A stretch of DNA of 64,000 nt from positions 1-64,000 of the forward strand of contig JAEHOE010000170.1 in assembly GCA_016858145.1 (NCBI GenBank), read 5' to 3'. The position numbers and the translations under genes were made by a program. The notes under the pieces are model-generated. The model was given only the letters and a program-made list of their open reading frames with translations, did not search any database and was not told where the DNA came from. Of the stretch, positions 41,301 through 53,100 are shown in pieces (position 1 is the first letter of the stretch; each line of letters opens with the position of its first letter). This DNA is from Edaphochlamys debaryana (Eukaryota > Chlorophyta > Chlorophyceae > Chlamydomonadales).

Positions 41301-44300
41301 GCTTGTGTTGCGGAGCGAGCCGCTGCGGGGCGCGGGGCGTGCGGTGGCAGAGGGCGGACCGCCCGTGTGCTGCTGCACGGCCGCGCCCGCGCCCGCGCCC
41401 CCGGCCGTTCCCACGGCGGCGGTCGGCGCAGCGGTGGCTGCCACGCCGCCGGTGGATCCCGTGGTGGAGCCGCGGCGGATGAGAATCCTGGGAGACATTG
41501 GCGGGGAGGCCTGCGCGCTCCGGTGCGTGGGAAGGGACCAGGGCACGGGCAGGGGCAGGGACTGCCCGGGCTGTTGTGGGGCGGGGGCCAGGCGAGAGGG
41601 TGCGGCCATCGCGGCAATGACAGGGGGGCTGGAGGCGTAGAGGGAGCCGTGGGGCAGCTCGCCCAGGGAGTGCACCTCCCCGCCCGCGCACAGCCCGTCC
41701 AGGAAGCCCTCGCTGGCGGCGCTGGGCTGTTGCGGCTGTAGCTGCAGCGGCCGTAGCGATGGCGGCGGCGGCTGTAGCGGCGGCTGCGGGCCGGGGTCGG
41801 GCCCCGAGGGCAGGGGCGAGGGCGGGGTGATGCGGTCGACCTCGACGGTGCCGCTGGCGTGGGGGCTGTAGTTGCCCGTGGTCCCAGAGCGCTGTGGCGT
41901 TCGGGGATCGAGCGTGGAGGGCGTGGGGGGCTCCAGCCCGGAGGGCGGCGCCGGCGGCTGGGTGCCATGAGGCAGGGCGGTGGCGCCTCCAGCGCCCCCC
42001 TGGCCTGCGGCCGCCAGGCCGCCGCCGCTATTGCGTTGCTGCGCCAGCCTAGACACCGAAGTGCTGATGTCACTGTTGCTGTTGCCGTTGCCGTTGCTGT
42101 CGTCGGTGCCGTCGCCGTCCGGATCGTCCAGGTTATATTCGTTGAGCACGATCATATGATCTGCGGTTGAGAAGCTGCCGTGATCGCCGTTTTCGGAGAA
42201 CGGCGACCGTATTCTGGCGGTGCTTCTGCGGCTAACGGCTGGCGGCGACAGGGCCGCGCTGGCGGCGGCGGCGGCTGCAGTGGCGACGGCCTCGGCCTCG
42301 CAGTACGACACCTGGTCCTCGTCCACCATTCCGTCATCCAGGTCTCCGTCATCGGCGATGGTTGACAGTTGCTGATGGCCGCCGCCGGGAAGTCGAAGCG
42401 TCGGCGTGCCCAGGGACAGCCGTACCAGCGGCGCCGAGGCCGTCCCCGCCGGCTGCCCGCCGCCGCCAGCCGCTAGCGAGCTCGCCGCCCCGGTGCCGGC
42501 ACCCGCAGGGAACCCAGCCCCGATGCCCGCGCCAAGGGAAACGCCGGAGCTCTGCAGCCGGCTGGGCCCGCACAGCGGCCCGCCGCCCCGCTGCGCGTCC
42601 CCCTCTGGAATGGGCGAGTTGCTGCCGCTCAGAGCCACAAAGGGCGACACGAAGGCCGACATGTCCATGCTGAAGCCGGCATGGGCCAGGCGCCGTACGC
42701 CCGCCGCCAGCGACGCCTCCGCCGCCTGCTGCGCCCCGCTGCCGGCGGCGGCCATGGCGGCGGCGGCGACGGCCGTCGGCAGCGGCGCGCTGCCGACGCC
42801 GAGCGCCAGGGTGACGCTGCTGGCGCTGCGGCGCGCGCCGCGCCGCCGCGCCGAGGCGGCCGCTGCCGCGCCCTGCGCGATCTTCTGCAGCGTCTCGGAC
42901 TGTCCCTGGCCCAGCCCCCCGCCCAGCGGCGCCAGGCACGCCAGCATCGAATGAAGCGCTGGCAGCGGCGCGGGGGGTGGCCCTGGGTCCAGAACAGATA
43001 CAGGGACAAGGAGCGGGGTCGGAGTCAGAACCGGGGCCGGAACCAGACCCGGCGCTGGAGCAAGGGCGGGGGCCCCGGACGAGGTGGGGGTGAGGCCCTC
43101 GCCGCCCGCGAGTGAGCAGCGTGCGGTGCCGGGTGTGGTTGCGCCCGAGGGGAGGGTCACGGCATTGGCCACCGCCATGGCTTCCAACCAGCCAGGGTCC
43201 GCATCTGGGTCGGGCCCCTCTTCCGCGCAGGGGCGCAGCGTGGGGGGCATACGGCGGCTCGGCTCGAGGCTGCACACGGCCGCACCGGCAGCTACGACCG
43301 TCGCGGCGTCTAGTGAAGAGTGGGTGTGGGCAGAGAGGGGCGCGTGTAGGCTGCCGGTGCTGCCCAGGGCCTCGGGCCCAGGCGGCACGACGCTTAGCGG
43401 CGTGCTGGCGTGTTGGAAGGCGCAGCCCGCAGGGGGAGCCACCCCGGGCGCGCCGCCGCCAGCGGCGGCGGCGTGGGCGGCAGCGTTCCGGGCGACGTTC
43501 ACAGCCCGGAGCGGCAATGAGGCGGAGGCTGAGAAGGGCGTGGCGGCGGCGGCCGGCCGAGCTGGCGGGGGCGCGGCGGCGGCGATGGGCCCGTGCCGGA
43601 CGCCAATGGGCATCGAGGCCGGGATGAAGCCTGGGCCAGAGCCTGAGGCTACCGGTGACGCCTGCGCCGCAGCGCGGCGGCGGGAGGGCAGGTAGCCGTC
43701 GCCCGTGCCCAGCCGTGCACGTCGCCCTGGCCCGTACAGCGATTGCGCCTGGGGCCGCTGGCCCGGCCCGCGGCCGCCTGCCGCCGCCACGCCGCCGTTC
43801 CCCGCACCGGCGGGTTGCGATGGCCCGCCCGCGCCAGCGCCAGCGCCAGCGCCCTGCGCCGTGCCCCGCCGGGGCCCCGAGCGGACCCGGCCGGACCCCG
43901 GTGACTCATCCTCCAACGCCCGCAGCAGTTGCAGGTCTGTCTCGTCCAGCAGGTCCGCCGGGCTGAGCGGCAGCCCGCCCGACATGCGGGACATGCGGGC
44001 GCACGTGGACTCGGCCGCGCCCCAGTCTCGCATGAGCTCGGGTACCTGCACGATCGCCTCAAATGGCTGCGGCGGGGAAAGGAGGGAAGCGCGGACGGAG
44101 GGAAGGGAGGGAGGGAAGGGGGTTGAGGGAAAAGCGGAGGCGGCGGGACGCACCCAGGGGGCGGGCTGCACTGGGGCTCGTGCGCAGGCAGAGCACCCAA
44201 GGAGCCACACACAAGTCCATGCCCAGATTGGGGGTCGCGTGTCCGTCCCACCTTGCCCTCCGCAAGCGCAGACAGCATTTGGAGGAGGAGCGGCCGGGCC

Positions 44301-45237
44301 GCGATGGCCTCTGCACTGCCGCCGGCCCCGGTCCCCCCCCGCTGCAGCAGGCGCCTCAGCAAGGGCTCGCCCATGCGCCCCGGCTGCCCCGCCAGCTGCC
44401 CAAACTGCGCCGCGGATCGGGCGTTCTGCGGAAAGCACACGTGAGTCATTGTGGATTGGGATGAGGTGGGGCAGGGTGGGGTGGGGTGGAGAAGGCTGGA
44501 GGGAGGAAGGAAGGAAGGGGGCCCTGGGCCTCTTCCCATGCTGCCGCACCTGATACAGCACGGCGCCGGGGAACTCGAGGACGGTCACGGCACACGCAGC
44601 GGCGTCCGCGGCCGCAAAGGACGGCCCCGGGGCTGTCGTGTGGGGTGATGTCGTGGGAGCAGCCCCGGGGGCGGTGGAGGGCTCCGGCTTGGCCGCGCTT
44701 GGGAGCTGGCCGGGGGCCTGGGCAGAGCTCGGCGTACGCTGGGGTGCCTGGGCCTTGCCCTCGTCGAAGAGCGCGACAGCGTGAAACAGCCGGCCCTGCT
44801 CATCGCGGTAGTGGCAACGCCGTGCCTGCAAGAAAGAAGCGTCAATGGGAACTTGTGGCGCACAAACAGTGCCCGAACCCGTCTATGGCATCAGTGTACT
44901 TAAGCAGAGGCCTCAGCTAGCAATAGAACGCCAAGCGTAACCACTCTCGAGCTGTGTGTACCGAGCAGGACTATGAGCCCCCGCTCACTTGCAGACCGCT
45001 GCCATCCGGGGCCAGTAGCGAGATGCGCAGTTGCGGAACATCAGGTGCTGGAGACGGGCGGAAGCAGCTCAGCCACGACAGAGCTCTCGCCTTGGCGCCG
45101 CGCGACTCCGACTCCGGCTCCAGCACAACTAGCTGACACGGACGCTGCCCTACATTGTTGCCAGCGGTAAGAGTGGCTGCGGTGTACACGGCGGTCGGGG
45201 AGGCGATGGGTTCCTTCTCGGCCGTCGCACCCCGCAT
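38306..45237 (-). CDS. PAS-domain class III nucleotide cyclase, probably guanylyl cyclase
   Basis: Makes a cyclic nucleotide, probably cGMP. Exons 5' to 3': 45237-44989, 44825-44550, 44425-44252, 44066-40677, 40215-40150, 39869-39680, 39516-39385, 39196-39084, 38819-38718, 38560-38306; all phases agree. About 1650 residues from the ATG at 45237; an in-frame ATG at 45312 or an unseen upstream exon is possible. PAS-like segments: [20 protein letters not shown] and [13 protein letters not shown], then [20 protein letters not shown]. These are separated by about 1100 residues of Ala/Gly/Pro-rich sequence, nearly all in one 3390-bp exon. The catalytic domain has the metal Asp of ADIVGFTSM, the second metal Asp in [25 protein letters not shown] and [12 protein letters not shown]. 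The base-selecting positions are Glu (YKVETIG) and Cys (RFCLFGD), the guanylyl pattern. I see no signal peptide or membrane segment, so it may be soluble or lack its N-terminus. Confidence 0.88.
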
Positions 45238-45312
45238 ACGCCCGCGAGAAGCAGTGCAACTATAGCAGCAGCTCTGGTGTGTTGTTTGGACTACCTGTGT
45301 GCTGTTCAACAC

Positions 45313-46102
45313 GCCGCTATCTAGGCGCTGCTGGTAAACCGGGGGTCAACCTAGGTACTCTGCGCTGCTATGTGTTGCATACTGGCGAGTTCAACTGCCT
45401 ACAGACTGGCACACGCGGGGCTGGCCTGCACAACCGGGTTCGCCTCAAAGTGCTTGTAGTACCGGGGCGGTTTCAGGCGGACTTACGGCACGGCCTGCAT
45501 CTTCAAGGAGGGCCTTCCAGCGTGGGCGGGCTGTTCGTCCAGTTGGGGCTGGGGGAAAGAACCGTCGCAGGACGCTCGACGGGTCGAGTCCACCCCTGAG
45601 TCACCGAGTGCCCCGCCGACGCGCGGCGTGCCCGGCGGCTGACAGCAGGGGTGCACCAATTCCCTGCCGCATGTACTCTAGAAGCACATGGGACAGACCA
45701 GCTCTCACAGGGGCGGCAGGTGTAGTGCTGCGCGGACACGTCGAGGGCGACACGATGTGGAGAGGCTCGGCGGCACGTCGCGGGGGCATGTCATGTCAAG
45801 AGCCACTGCTGCATACACGCCCCATCCTCCAGGGCCTGGCTGGACTCTTGGTGCTCGCTCTCACGAACAATCTTAACTAAGAGGGGCTTGTTTACTGTTC
45901 AGCAGTGCTCGTCTCCCTCCGAAGCCCACACCCTTGATCGGCATCCTTAACGGGCCGACAGTGCCTGTCCCTGAGCAGCCCTCGTCAACCAACACGCACC
46001 GAGCCTTCTGTGACGAAGGGCAACGTAGCAGGGCAGCCTCAGGCGGCGGGGTGCCCACGATCACTCTCGCCATCGTCGGCGGGTCACGTCCTTAAATCAT
46101 CG
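45313..46102. other. Divergent intergenic region between the cyclase and a plus-strand exon
   Basis: About 0.8 kb between two genes reading away from each other, so it should hold both promoters. No clear TATA box or known algal promoter element is evident. Some minus-strand 5' exons of the cyclase could hide here. Confidence 0.4.
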
Positions 46103-46681
46103 ATGTTCTCCTCTCCGCTTTCAAGCCATATCCGGAGCGCTCTCATCACATTCCGGACGATCGTGACCCAAGCGGCAACACCGGGCGGGGTAATAAGCTC
46201 ACGCACGGTGCTCTCCTCTGGTCAGCACCACCTAACACTGCCATGGACAACCGTTGCTCACCTCGCTCTTCGCACCGGCGCAAGCCCAGTGTCGGCTTCA
46301 CACGCCACGCCTGAACGGAGTCCCGCGGTCCCTTTCCGGTCCCTGACCCTGCAGGCGGACCGTCGGTCCCAAGCCAAGCGCGATGCCGCGGCCAAGCCAG
46401 CCAAGGCCGAGGCCAGGCCCCAGTCGCCGCCGAGACAGCCGCCCTGGCGACTCGCCTGGCGAGCTGCCCGGGCGAAGGCCCGCTCCGCAGCAGCCGCACC
46501 CGAGGTGCCCCCACGCAGCCCTGCTCCTGGAGCTGCGGCCGCCAGGCACCTGACACCCGACCCCGCCGCCCCCCCGGAGCTGCAGCGGCTGCAGAGGCGC
46601 CTCTATCGAGCCATTGCGGCGCTGCCGCTGCGCCGGCCCTGGGCGCAGCTGGACCTGCTCTTGTGGGAGGCGCTGGCTGAG
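46103..46681 (+). CDS. First exon of an unknown protein with a transit-peptide-like N-terminus (incomplete gene)
   Basis: The ATG at 46103 opens 193 codons to a strong donor GAG|GTGGGG at 46682. The N-terminus (MFSSPLSSHIRSALITFRTI) and the next 80 or so residues are rich in Ser, Thr, Arg and Ala with almost no acidic residues, as in mitochondrial or chloroplast transit peptides. Then follow a basic Ala/Pro/Lys linker and a helical segment LQRLQRRLYRAIAALPLRR before WAQLDLLLWEALAE. I do not recognise the family. No second exon is visible before the satellite leader starts about 250 bp later, so either a satellite-filled intron lies between exons or the gene was cut by the array. Confidence 0.55.
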
Positions 46682-46935
46682 GTGGGGGGGCGGGGGTGGG
46701 GAGACGGGGGTGGGGTTGCGGCAGGGTGTCGGATAGGTAGAGGAGGAGAGGCGAGAAGCTGTTGTGCTGCTGCAGAAAACTGGTATCCTCGGATGTCAGA
46801 AGCAGTGCGGACGTCGCACAACATAAGCCCACGGCTGCAAACCAAGAGAGGGCCCACACTACTAGGCCGAATCCCGCCCTGCCCCCAACCTGGCTCCTCG
46901 GTCCTTCGCTAGGGAATTGCCTTACCAGCCTCACC
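46682..46935. other. Transition from the truncated exon to the satellite
   Basis: It begins as G-rich intron-like DNA after the donor at 46682, then unique sequence. I see no repeats and no convincing coding frame. Confidence 0.5.
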
Positions 46936-47150
46936 ATGGCTTAAGGCCCTCCCTTCGGTCGGGACCAACCCGTAGCCATGGCAAGAGTTGTTTCCCGCGG
47001 GGAAGCGGTGAGGCGGGGAGGCGGTGTGGCGAGGCAGGAAGGCGGCGAGGCCAGAAGGGGCTCAGGCAGAAGGGTCAGAAGGGGGCGGAGGTGGGAAAGC
47101 GGCGAGGGGCTGAGGCGGAGAGCGTCCGAGGCAGCAAGGGTCAGCCCGTC
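46936..47150 (+). repeat. Satellite leader, copy I
   Basis: About 215 bp starting ATGGCTTAAGGCCCTCCC, containing GCCATGGCAAGAGTTGTTTC and a run of GGCGAGGC-type modules, and ending GCAAGGGTCAGCCC, where the tandem units begin. A second copy at 61452-61664 differs by a few substitutions and a small indel region (about 47068 versus 61584). Confidence 0.85.
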
Positions 47151-50100
47151 CTCCTTCAGGTGTAAGTGAAGGAAAGCCGTCTTTGCGCGCGGCTTGCCTC
47201 CCACGCCCCCAAAAGCGGTCCCAAGAGGGCATGCGCAGCCCGTCCTCCTCAAGCCGCAAGTGGAGGCCAGCAGTGATTGCGCGCCGCTCGCCTCCCACGC
47301 CCCAGAAAGCGCTCCAAAGAGGGCATGCGCAGCCCGTCCTCCTCAAGCCGCAAGTGGAGGCAAGCCGTGATTGCGCGCCGCTCGAGAAAGCGCTCCCAAG
47401 AGGGCATGCGCAGCCCAGCCCTCTTCAGCCGCAAGTGGAGGCAAGCCGTGATTGCGCGCCGCTTGCCTCCCACGCCCCAGAAAGCGCTCCCAAGAGGGCA
47501 TGCGCTGCCCAGCGTCCTTCAGCCGCAGGTGGAGGCAAGCCGTGATTGCGCGCCGCTCGCCTCCCACGCCCCAGAAAGCGCTCCAAAGAGGGCATGCGCA
47601 GCCCGTCCTCCTCAAGCCGCAAGTGGAGGCAAGCCGTGATTGCGCGCCGCTCGCCTCCCACGCCCCAGAAAGCGCTCCAAAGAGGGCAATCAAACCCCAG
47701 CGTTCTTCAGCCGCAAGTGGAGGCAAGCCGTGATTGCGCGCCGCTTGCCTCCCACGCCCCAGAAAGCGCTCCAAAGAGGGCATGCGCAGCCCGTCCTCCT
47801 CAAGCCGCAAGTGGAGGCAAGCCGTGATTGCGCGCCGCTCGCCTCCGACGCCCCAGAAAGCGCTCCCAAGAGGCCAAGCAAAGCCCAGCGTCCTTCAGCC
47901 GCAAGTGGAGGCAAGCCGTGATTGCGCGCCGCTTGCCTCCCACGCCCCAGAAAGCGCTCCAAAGAGGGCATGCGCAGCCCGTCCTCCTCAAGCCGCAAGT
48001 GGAGGCAAGCCGTGATTGCGCGCCGCTCGCCTCCCACGCCCCAGAAAGCGCTCCCAAGAGGGCATGCGCAGCCCGTCCTCCTTCAGCCGCAAGTGGAGGC
48101 AAGCCGTGATTGCGCGCCGCTTGCCTCCCACGCCCCAGAAAGCGCTCCCAAAGTCCCAAGAGGGCATGCCTCCTTCAGCCGTGGGGGGAGGAAGGCCGTG
48201 GCGGCTCGCAGCGTCCTGCCTCCCGCGCCCAACAACGCGAACCCGAGAGGGCATGTGCAGCCGCGCCTCCTCAAGCCGTGGGGGGAGGAAGGCCGTGGCT
48301 GCACGCAGCGTCCTGCCTCCCGCGCCCAACAAAGCAAACTTGAGAGGGCGGGTACAGCCCCGCCTCCTCAAGCCGTGGGGGGAGGAAGGCCGTGGCGGCT
48401 CGCAGCCTCCTGTCTCCCACGCCCAACAACGCGAACCCGAGAGGGCATGTGCAGCCGCGCCTCCTCAAGCCGTGGGGGGAGGAAGGCCGTGGCTGCACGC
48501 AGCGTCCTGCCTCCCGCGCCCAACAAAGCACACTTGAGAGGGCGGGTACAGCCCCGCCTCCTCAAGCCGTGGGGGGAGGAAGGCCGTGGCGGCACGCAGC
48601 CTCCTGTCTCCCACGCCCAACAACGCGAACCCGAGAGGGCATGTGCAGCCGCGCCTCCTCAAGCCGTGGGGGGAGGAAGGCCGTGGCTGCACGCAGTGGG
48701 CCTGCCTCCCGTGCCTAACAAAGCACACTTGAGAGGGCGGGTACAGCCCCGCCTCCTCAAGCCGGCCGTGGCTACACGCAGCGGCTTGCCTCCCGCTCCC
48801 AATGAGGTGAACCCAAAGGGCGTGTGCAGCCCGGCCTCCTCAAGCCGTGTGGGAAGAGAGGCCGCGGCTACACGCGGCGGCTTGCCTCCCACGCGCAAGG
48901 AATGAAGCGAGCTCCAGAGGGCGAGTGCAGCCCGGCCTCCTCAAGTAAACGGTGTGGGGTGAAAGGCCGTGGCTACACTCAGCGGTTTGCTTCCCACGCG
49001 CAAGGAAGCGAGCTCGAGAGGGCGGGTGCAGCCCGGCCTCCTCAAGCCGTGTGGGGTGAGAGGCCGTGGCTACACGCAGGGGCTTGCCTCCCACGCCCCA
49101 GACAGTGCACCCAAGAGGGCATGCGCAGCCCGTCCTCCTCAAGCCGCAAGTGGAGGCCAGCAGTGATTGCGCGCCGCTCGCCTCCCACGCCCCAGAAAGC
49201 GCTCCCAAGAGGGCATGCGCAGCCCGTCCTCCTCAAGCCGCAAGTGGAGGCAAGCCGTGATTGCGCGCCGCTCGAGAAAGCGCTCCCAAGAGGGCATGCG
49301 CAGCCCAGCCCTCTTCAGCCGCAAGTGGAGGCAAGCCGTGATTGCGCGCCGCTTGCCTCCCACGCCCCAGAAAGCGCTCCCAAGAGGGCATGCGCTGCCC
49401 AGCGTCCTTCAGCCGCAGGTGGAGGCAAGCCGTGATTGCGCGCCGCTCGCCTCCCACGCCCCAGAAAGCGCTCCAAAGAGGGCATGCGCAGCCCGTCCTC
49501 CTCAAGCCGCAAGTGGAGGCAAGCCGTGATTGCGCGCCGCTCGCCTCCCACGCCCCAGAAAGCGCTCCAAAGAGGGCAATCAAACCCCAGCGTTCTTCAG
49601 CCGCAAGTGGAGGCAAGCCGTGATTGCGCGCCGCTTGCCTCCCACGCCCCAGAAAGCGCTCCAAAGAGGGCATGCGCAGCCCGTCCTCCTCAAGCCGCAA
49701 GTGGAGGCAAGCCGTGATTGCGCGCCGCTCGCCTCCGACGCCCCAGAAAGCGCTCCCAAGAGGCCAAGCAAAGCCCAGCGTCCTTCAGCCGCAAGTGGAG
49801 GCAAGCCGTGATTACGCGCCGCTTGCCTCCCACGCCCCAGAAAGCGCTCCAAAGAGGGCATGCGCAGCCCGTCCTCCTCAAGCCGCAAGTGGAGGCAAGC
49901 CGTGATTGCGCGCCGCTCGCCTCCGACGCCCCAGAAAGCGCTCCCAAGAGGCCAAGCAAAGCCCAGCGTCCTTCAGCCGCAAGTGGAGGCAAGCCGTGAT
50001 TGCGCGCCGCTTGCCTCCCACGCCCCAGAAAGCGCTCCAAAGAGGGCATGCGCAGCCCGTCCTCCTCAAGCCGCAAGTGGAGGCAAGCCGTGATTGCGCG

Positions 50101-53100
50101 CCGCTCGCCTCCCACGCCCCAGAAAGCGCTCCCAAGAGGGCATGCGCAGCCCGTCCTCCTTCAGCCGCAAGTGGAGGCAAGCCGTGATTGCGCGCCGCTT
50201 GCCTCCCACGCCCCAGAAAGCGCTCCCAAAGTCCCAAGAGGGCATGCCTCCTTCAGCCGTGGGGGGAGGAAGGCCGTGGGTGCACGCAGCGTCCTGCCTC
50301 CCGCGCCCAACAACGCGAACCCGAGAGGGCATGTGCAGCCGCGCCTCCTCAAGCCGTGGGGGGAGGAAGGCCGTGGCTGCACGCAGCGTCCTGCCTCCCG
50401 CGCCCAACAAAGCAAACTTGAGAGGGCGGGTACAGCCCCGCCTCCTCAAGCCGTGGGGGGAGGAAGGCCGTGGCGGCTCGCAGCCTCCTGTCTCCCACGC
50501 CCAACAACGCGAACCCGAGAGGGCATGTGCAGCCGCGCCTCCTCAAGCCGTGGGGGGAGGAAGGCCGTGGCTGCACGCAGCGTCCTGCCTCCCGCGCCCA
50601 ACAAAGCACACTTGAGAGGGCGGGTACAGCCCCGCCTCCTCAAGCCGTGGGGGGAGGAAGGCCGTGGCGGCACGCAGCCTCCTGTCTCCCACGCCCAACA
50701 ACGCGAACCCGAGAGGGCATGTGCAGCCGCGCCTCCTCAAGCCGTGGGGGGAGGAAGGCCGTGGCTGCACGCAGCGTCCTGCCTCCCGCGCCCAACAAAG
50801 CACACTTGAGAGGGCAGGTACAGCCCCGCCTCCTCAAGCCGTGGGGGGAGGAAGGCCGTGGCGGCACGCAGCCTCCTGTCTCCCACGCCCAACAACGCGA
50901 ACCCGAGAGGGCATGTGCAGCCGCGCCTCCTCAAGCCGTGGGGGGAGGAAGGCCGTGGCTGCACGCAGTGGGCCTGCCTCCCGTGCCTAACAAAGCACAC
51001 TTGAGAGGGCGGGTACAGCCCCGCCTCCTCAAGCCGGCCGTGGCTACACGCAGCGGCTTGCCTCCCGCTCCCAATGAGGTGAACCCAAAGGGCGTGTGCA
51101 GCCCGGCCTCCTCAAGCCGTGTGGGAAGAGAGGCCGCGGCTACACGCAGCGGCTTGCCTCCCACGCGCAAGGAATGAAGCGAGCTCCAGAGGGCGAGTGC
51201 AGCCCGGCCTCCTCAAGTAAGCCGTGTGGGGTGAAAGGCCGTGGCTACACTCAGCGGTTTGCTTCCCACGCGCAAGGAAGCGAGCTCGAGAGGGCGGGTG
51301 CAGCCCGGCCTCCTCAAGCCGTGTGGGGTGAGAGGCCGTGGCTACACGCAGGGGCTTGCCTCCCACGCCCCAGACAGTGCACCCAAGAGGGCATGCGCAG
51401 CCCGTCCTCCTCAAGCCGCAAGTGGAGGCCAGCAGTGATTGCGCGCCGCTCGCCTCCCACGCCCCAGAAAGCGCTCCCAAGAGGGCATGCGCAGCCCGTC
51501 CTCCTCAAGCCGCAAGTGGAGGCAAGCCGTGATTGCGCGCCGCTCGAGAAAGCGCTCCCAAGAGGGCATGCGCAGCCCAGCCCTCTTCAGCCGCAAGTGG
51601 AGGCAAGCCGTGATTGCGCGCCGCTTGCCTCCCACGCCCCAGAAAGCGCTCCCAAGAGGGCATGCGCTGCCCAGCGTCCTTCAGCCGCAAGTGGAGGCAA
51701 GCCGTGATTGCGCGCCGCTCGCCTCCCACGCCCCAGAAAGCGCTCCAAAGAGGGCATGCGCAGCCCGTCCTCCTCAAGCCGCAAGTGGAGGCAAGCCGTG
51801 ATTGCGCGCCGCTCGCCTCCCACGCCCCAGAAAGCGCTCCAAAGAGGGCAATCAAACCCCAGCGTTCTTCAGCCGCAAGTGGAGGCAAGCCGTGATTACG
51901 CGCCGCTTGCCTCCCACGCCCCAGAAAGCGCTCCAAAGAGGGCATGCGCAGCCCGTCCTCCTCAAGCCGCAAGTGGAGGCAAGCCGTGATTGCGCGCCGC
52001 TCGCCTCCGACGCCCCAGAAAGCGCTCCCAAGAGGCCAAGCAAAGCCCAGCGTCCTTCAGCCGCAAGTGGAGGCAAGCCGTGATTGCGCGCCGCTTGCCT
52101 CCCACGCCCCAGAAAGCGCTCCAAAGAGGGCATGCGCAGCCCGTCCTCCTCAAGCCGCAAGTGGAGGCAAGCCGTGATTGCGCGCCGCTCGCCTCCCACG
52201 CCCCAGAAAGCGCTCCCAAGAGGGCATGCGCAGCCCGTCCTCCTTCAGCCGCAAGTGGAGGCAAGCCGTGATTGCGCGCCGCTTGCCTCCCACGCCCCAG
52301 AAAGCGCTCCCAAAGTCCCAAGAGGGCATGCCTCCTTCAGCCGTGGGGGGAGGAAGGCCGTGGGTGCACGCAGCGTCCTGCCTCCCGCGCCCAACAACGC
52401 GAACCCGAGAGGGCATATGCAGCCGCGCCTCCTCAAGCCGTGGGGGGAGGAAGGCCGTGGCTGCACGCAGCGTCCTGCCTCCCGCGCCCAACAAAGCAAA
52501 CTTGAGAGGGCGGGTACAGCCCCGCCTCCTCAAGCCGTGGGGGGAGGAAGGCCGTGGCGGCTCGCAGCCTCCTGTCTCCCACGCCCAACAACGCGAACCC
52601 GAGAGGGCATGTGCAGCCGCGCCTCCTCAAGCCGTGGGGGGAGGAAGGCCGTGGCTGCACGCAGCGTCCTGCCTCCCGCGCCCAACAAAGCACACTTGAG
52701 AGGGCGGGTACAGCCCCGCCTCCTCAAGCCGTGGGGGGAGGAAGGCCGTGGCGGCACGCAGCCTCCTGTCTCCCACGCCCAACAACGCGAACCCGAGAGG
52801 GCATGTGCAGCCGCGCCTCCTCAAGCCGTGGGGGGAGGAAGGCCGTGGCTGCACGCAGCGTCCTGCCTCCCGCGCCCAACAAAGCACACTTGAGAGGGCG
52901 GGTACAGCCCCGCCTCCTCAAGCCGTGGGGGGAGGAAGGCCGTGGCGGCACGCAGCCTCCTGTCTCCCACGCCCAACAACGCGAACCCGAGAGGGCATGT
53001 GCAGCCGCGCCTCCTCAAGCCGTGGGGGGAGGAAGGCCGTGGCTGCACGCAGTGGGCCTGCCTCCCGTGCCTAACAAAGCACACTTGAGAGGGCGGGTAC

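Noticed and set aside
40723..43695. Plus-strand frames opposite the large cyclase exon
   Set aside because: Low-complexity shadows of the Ala/Gly/Pro-rich minus-strand exon.
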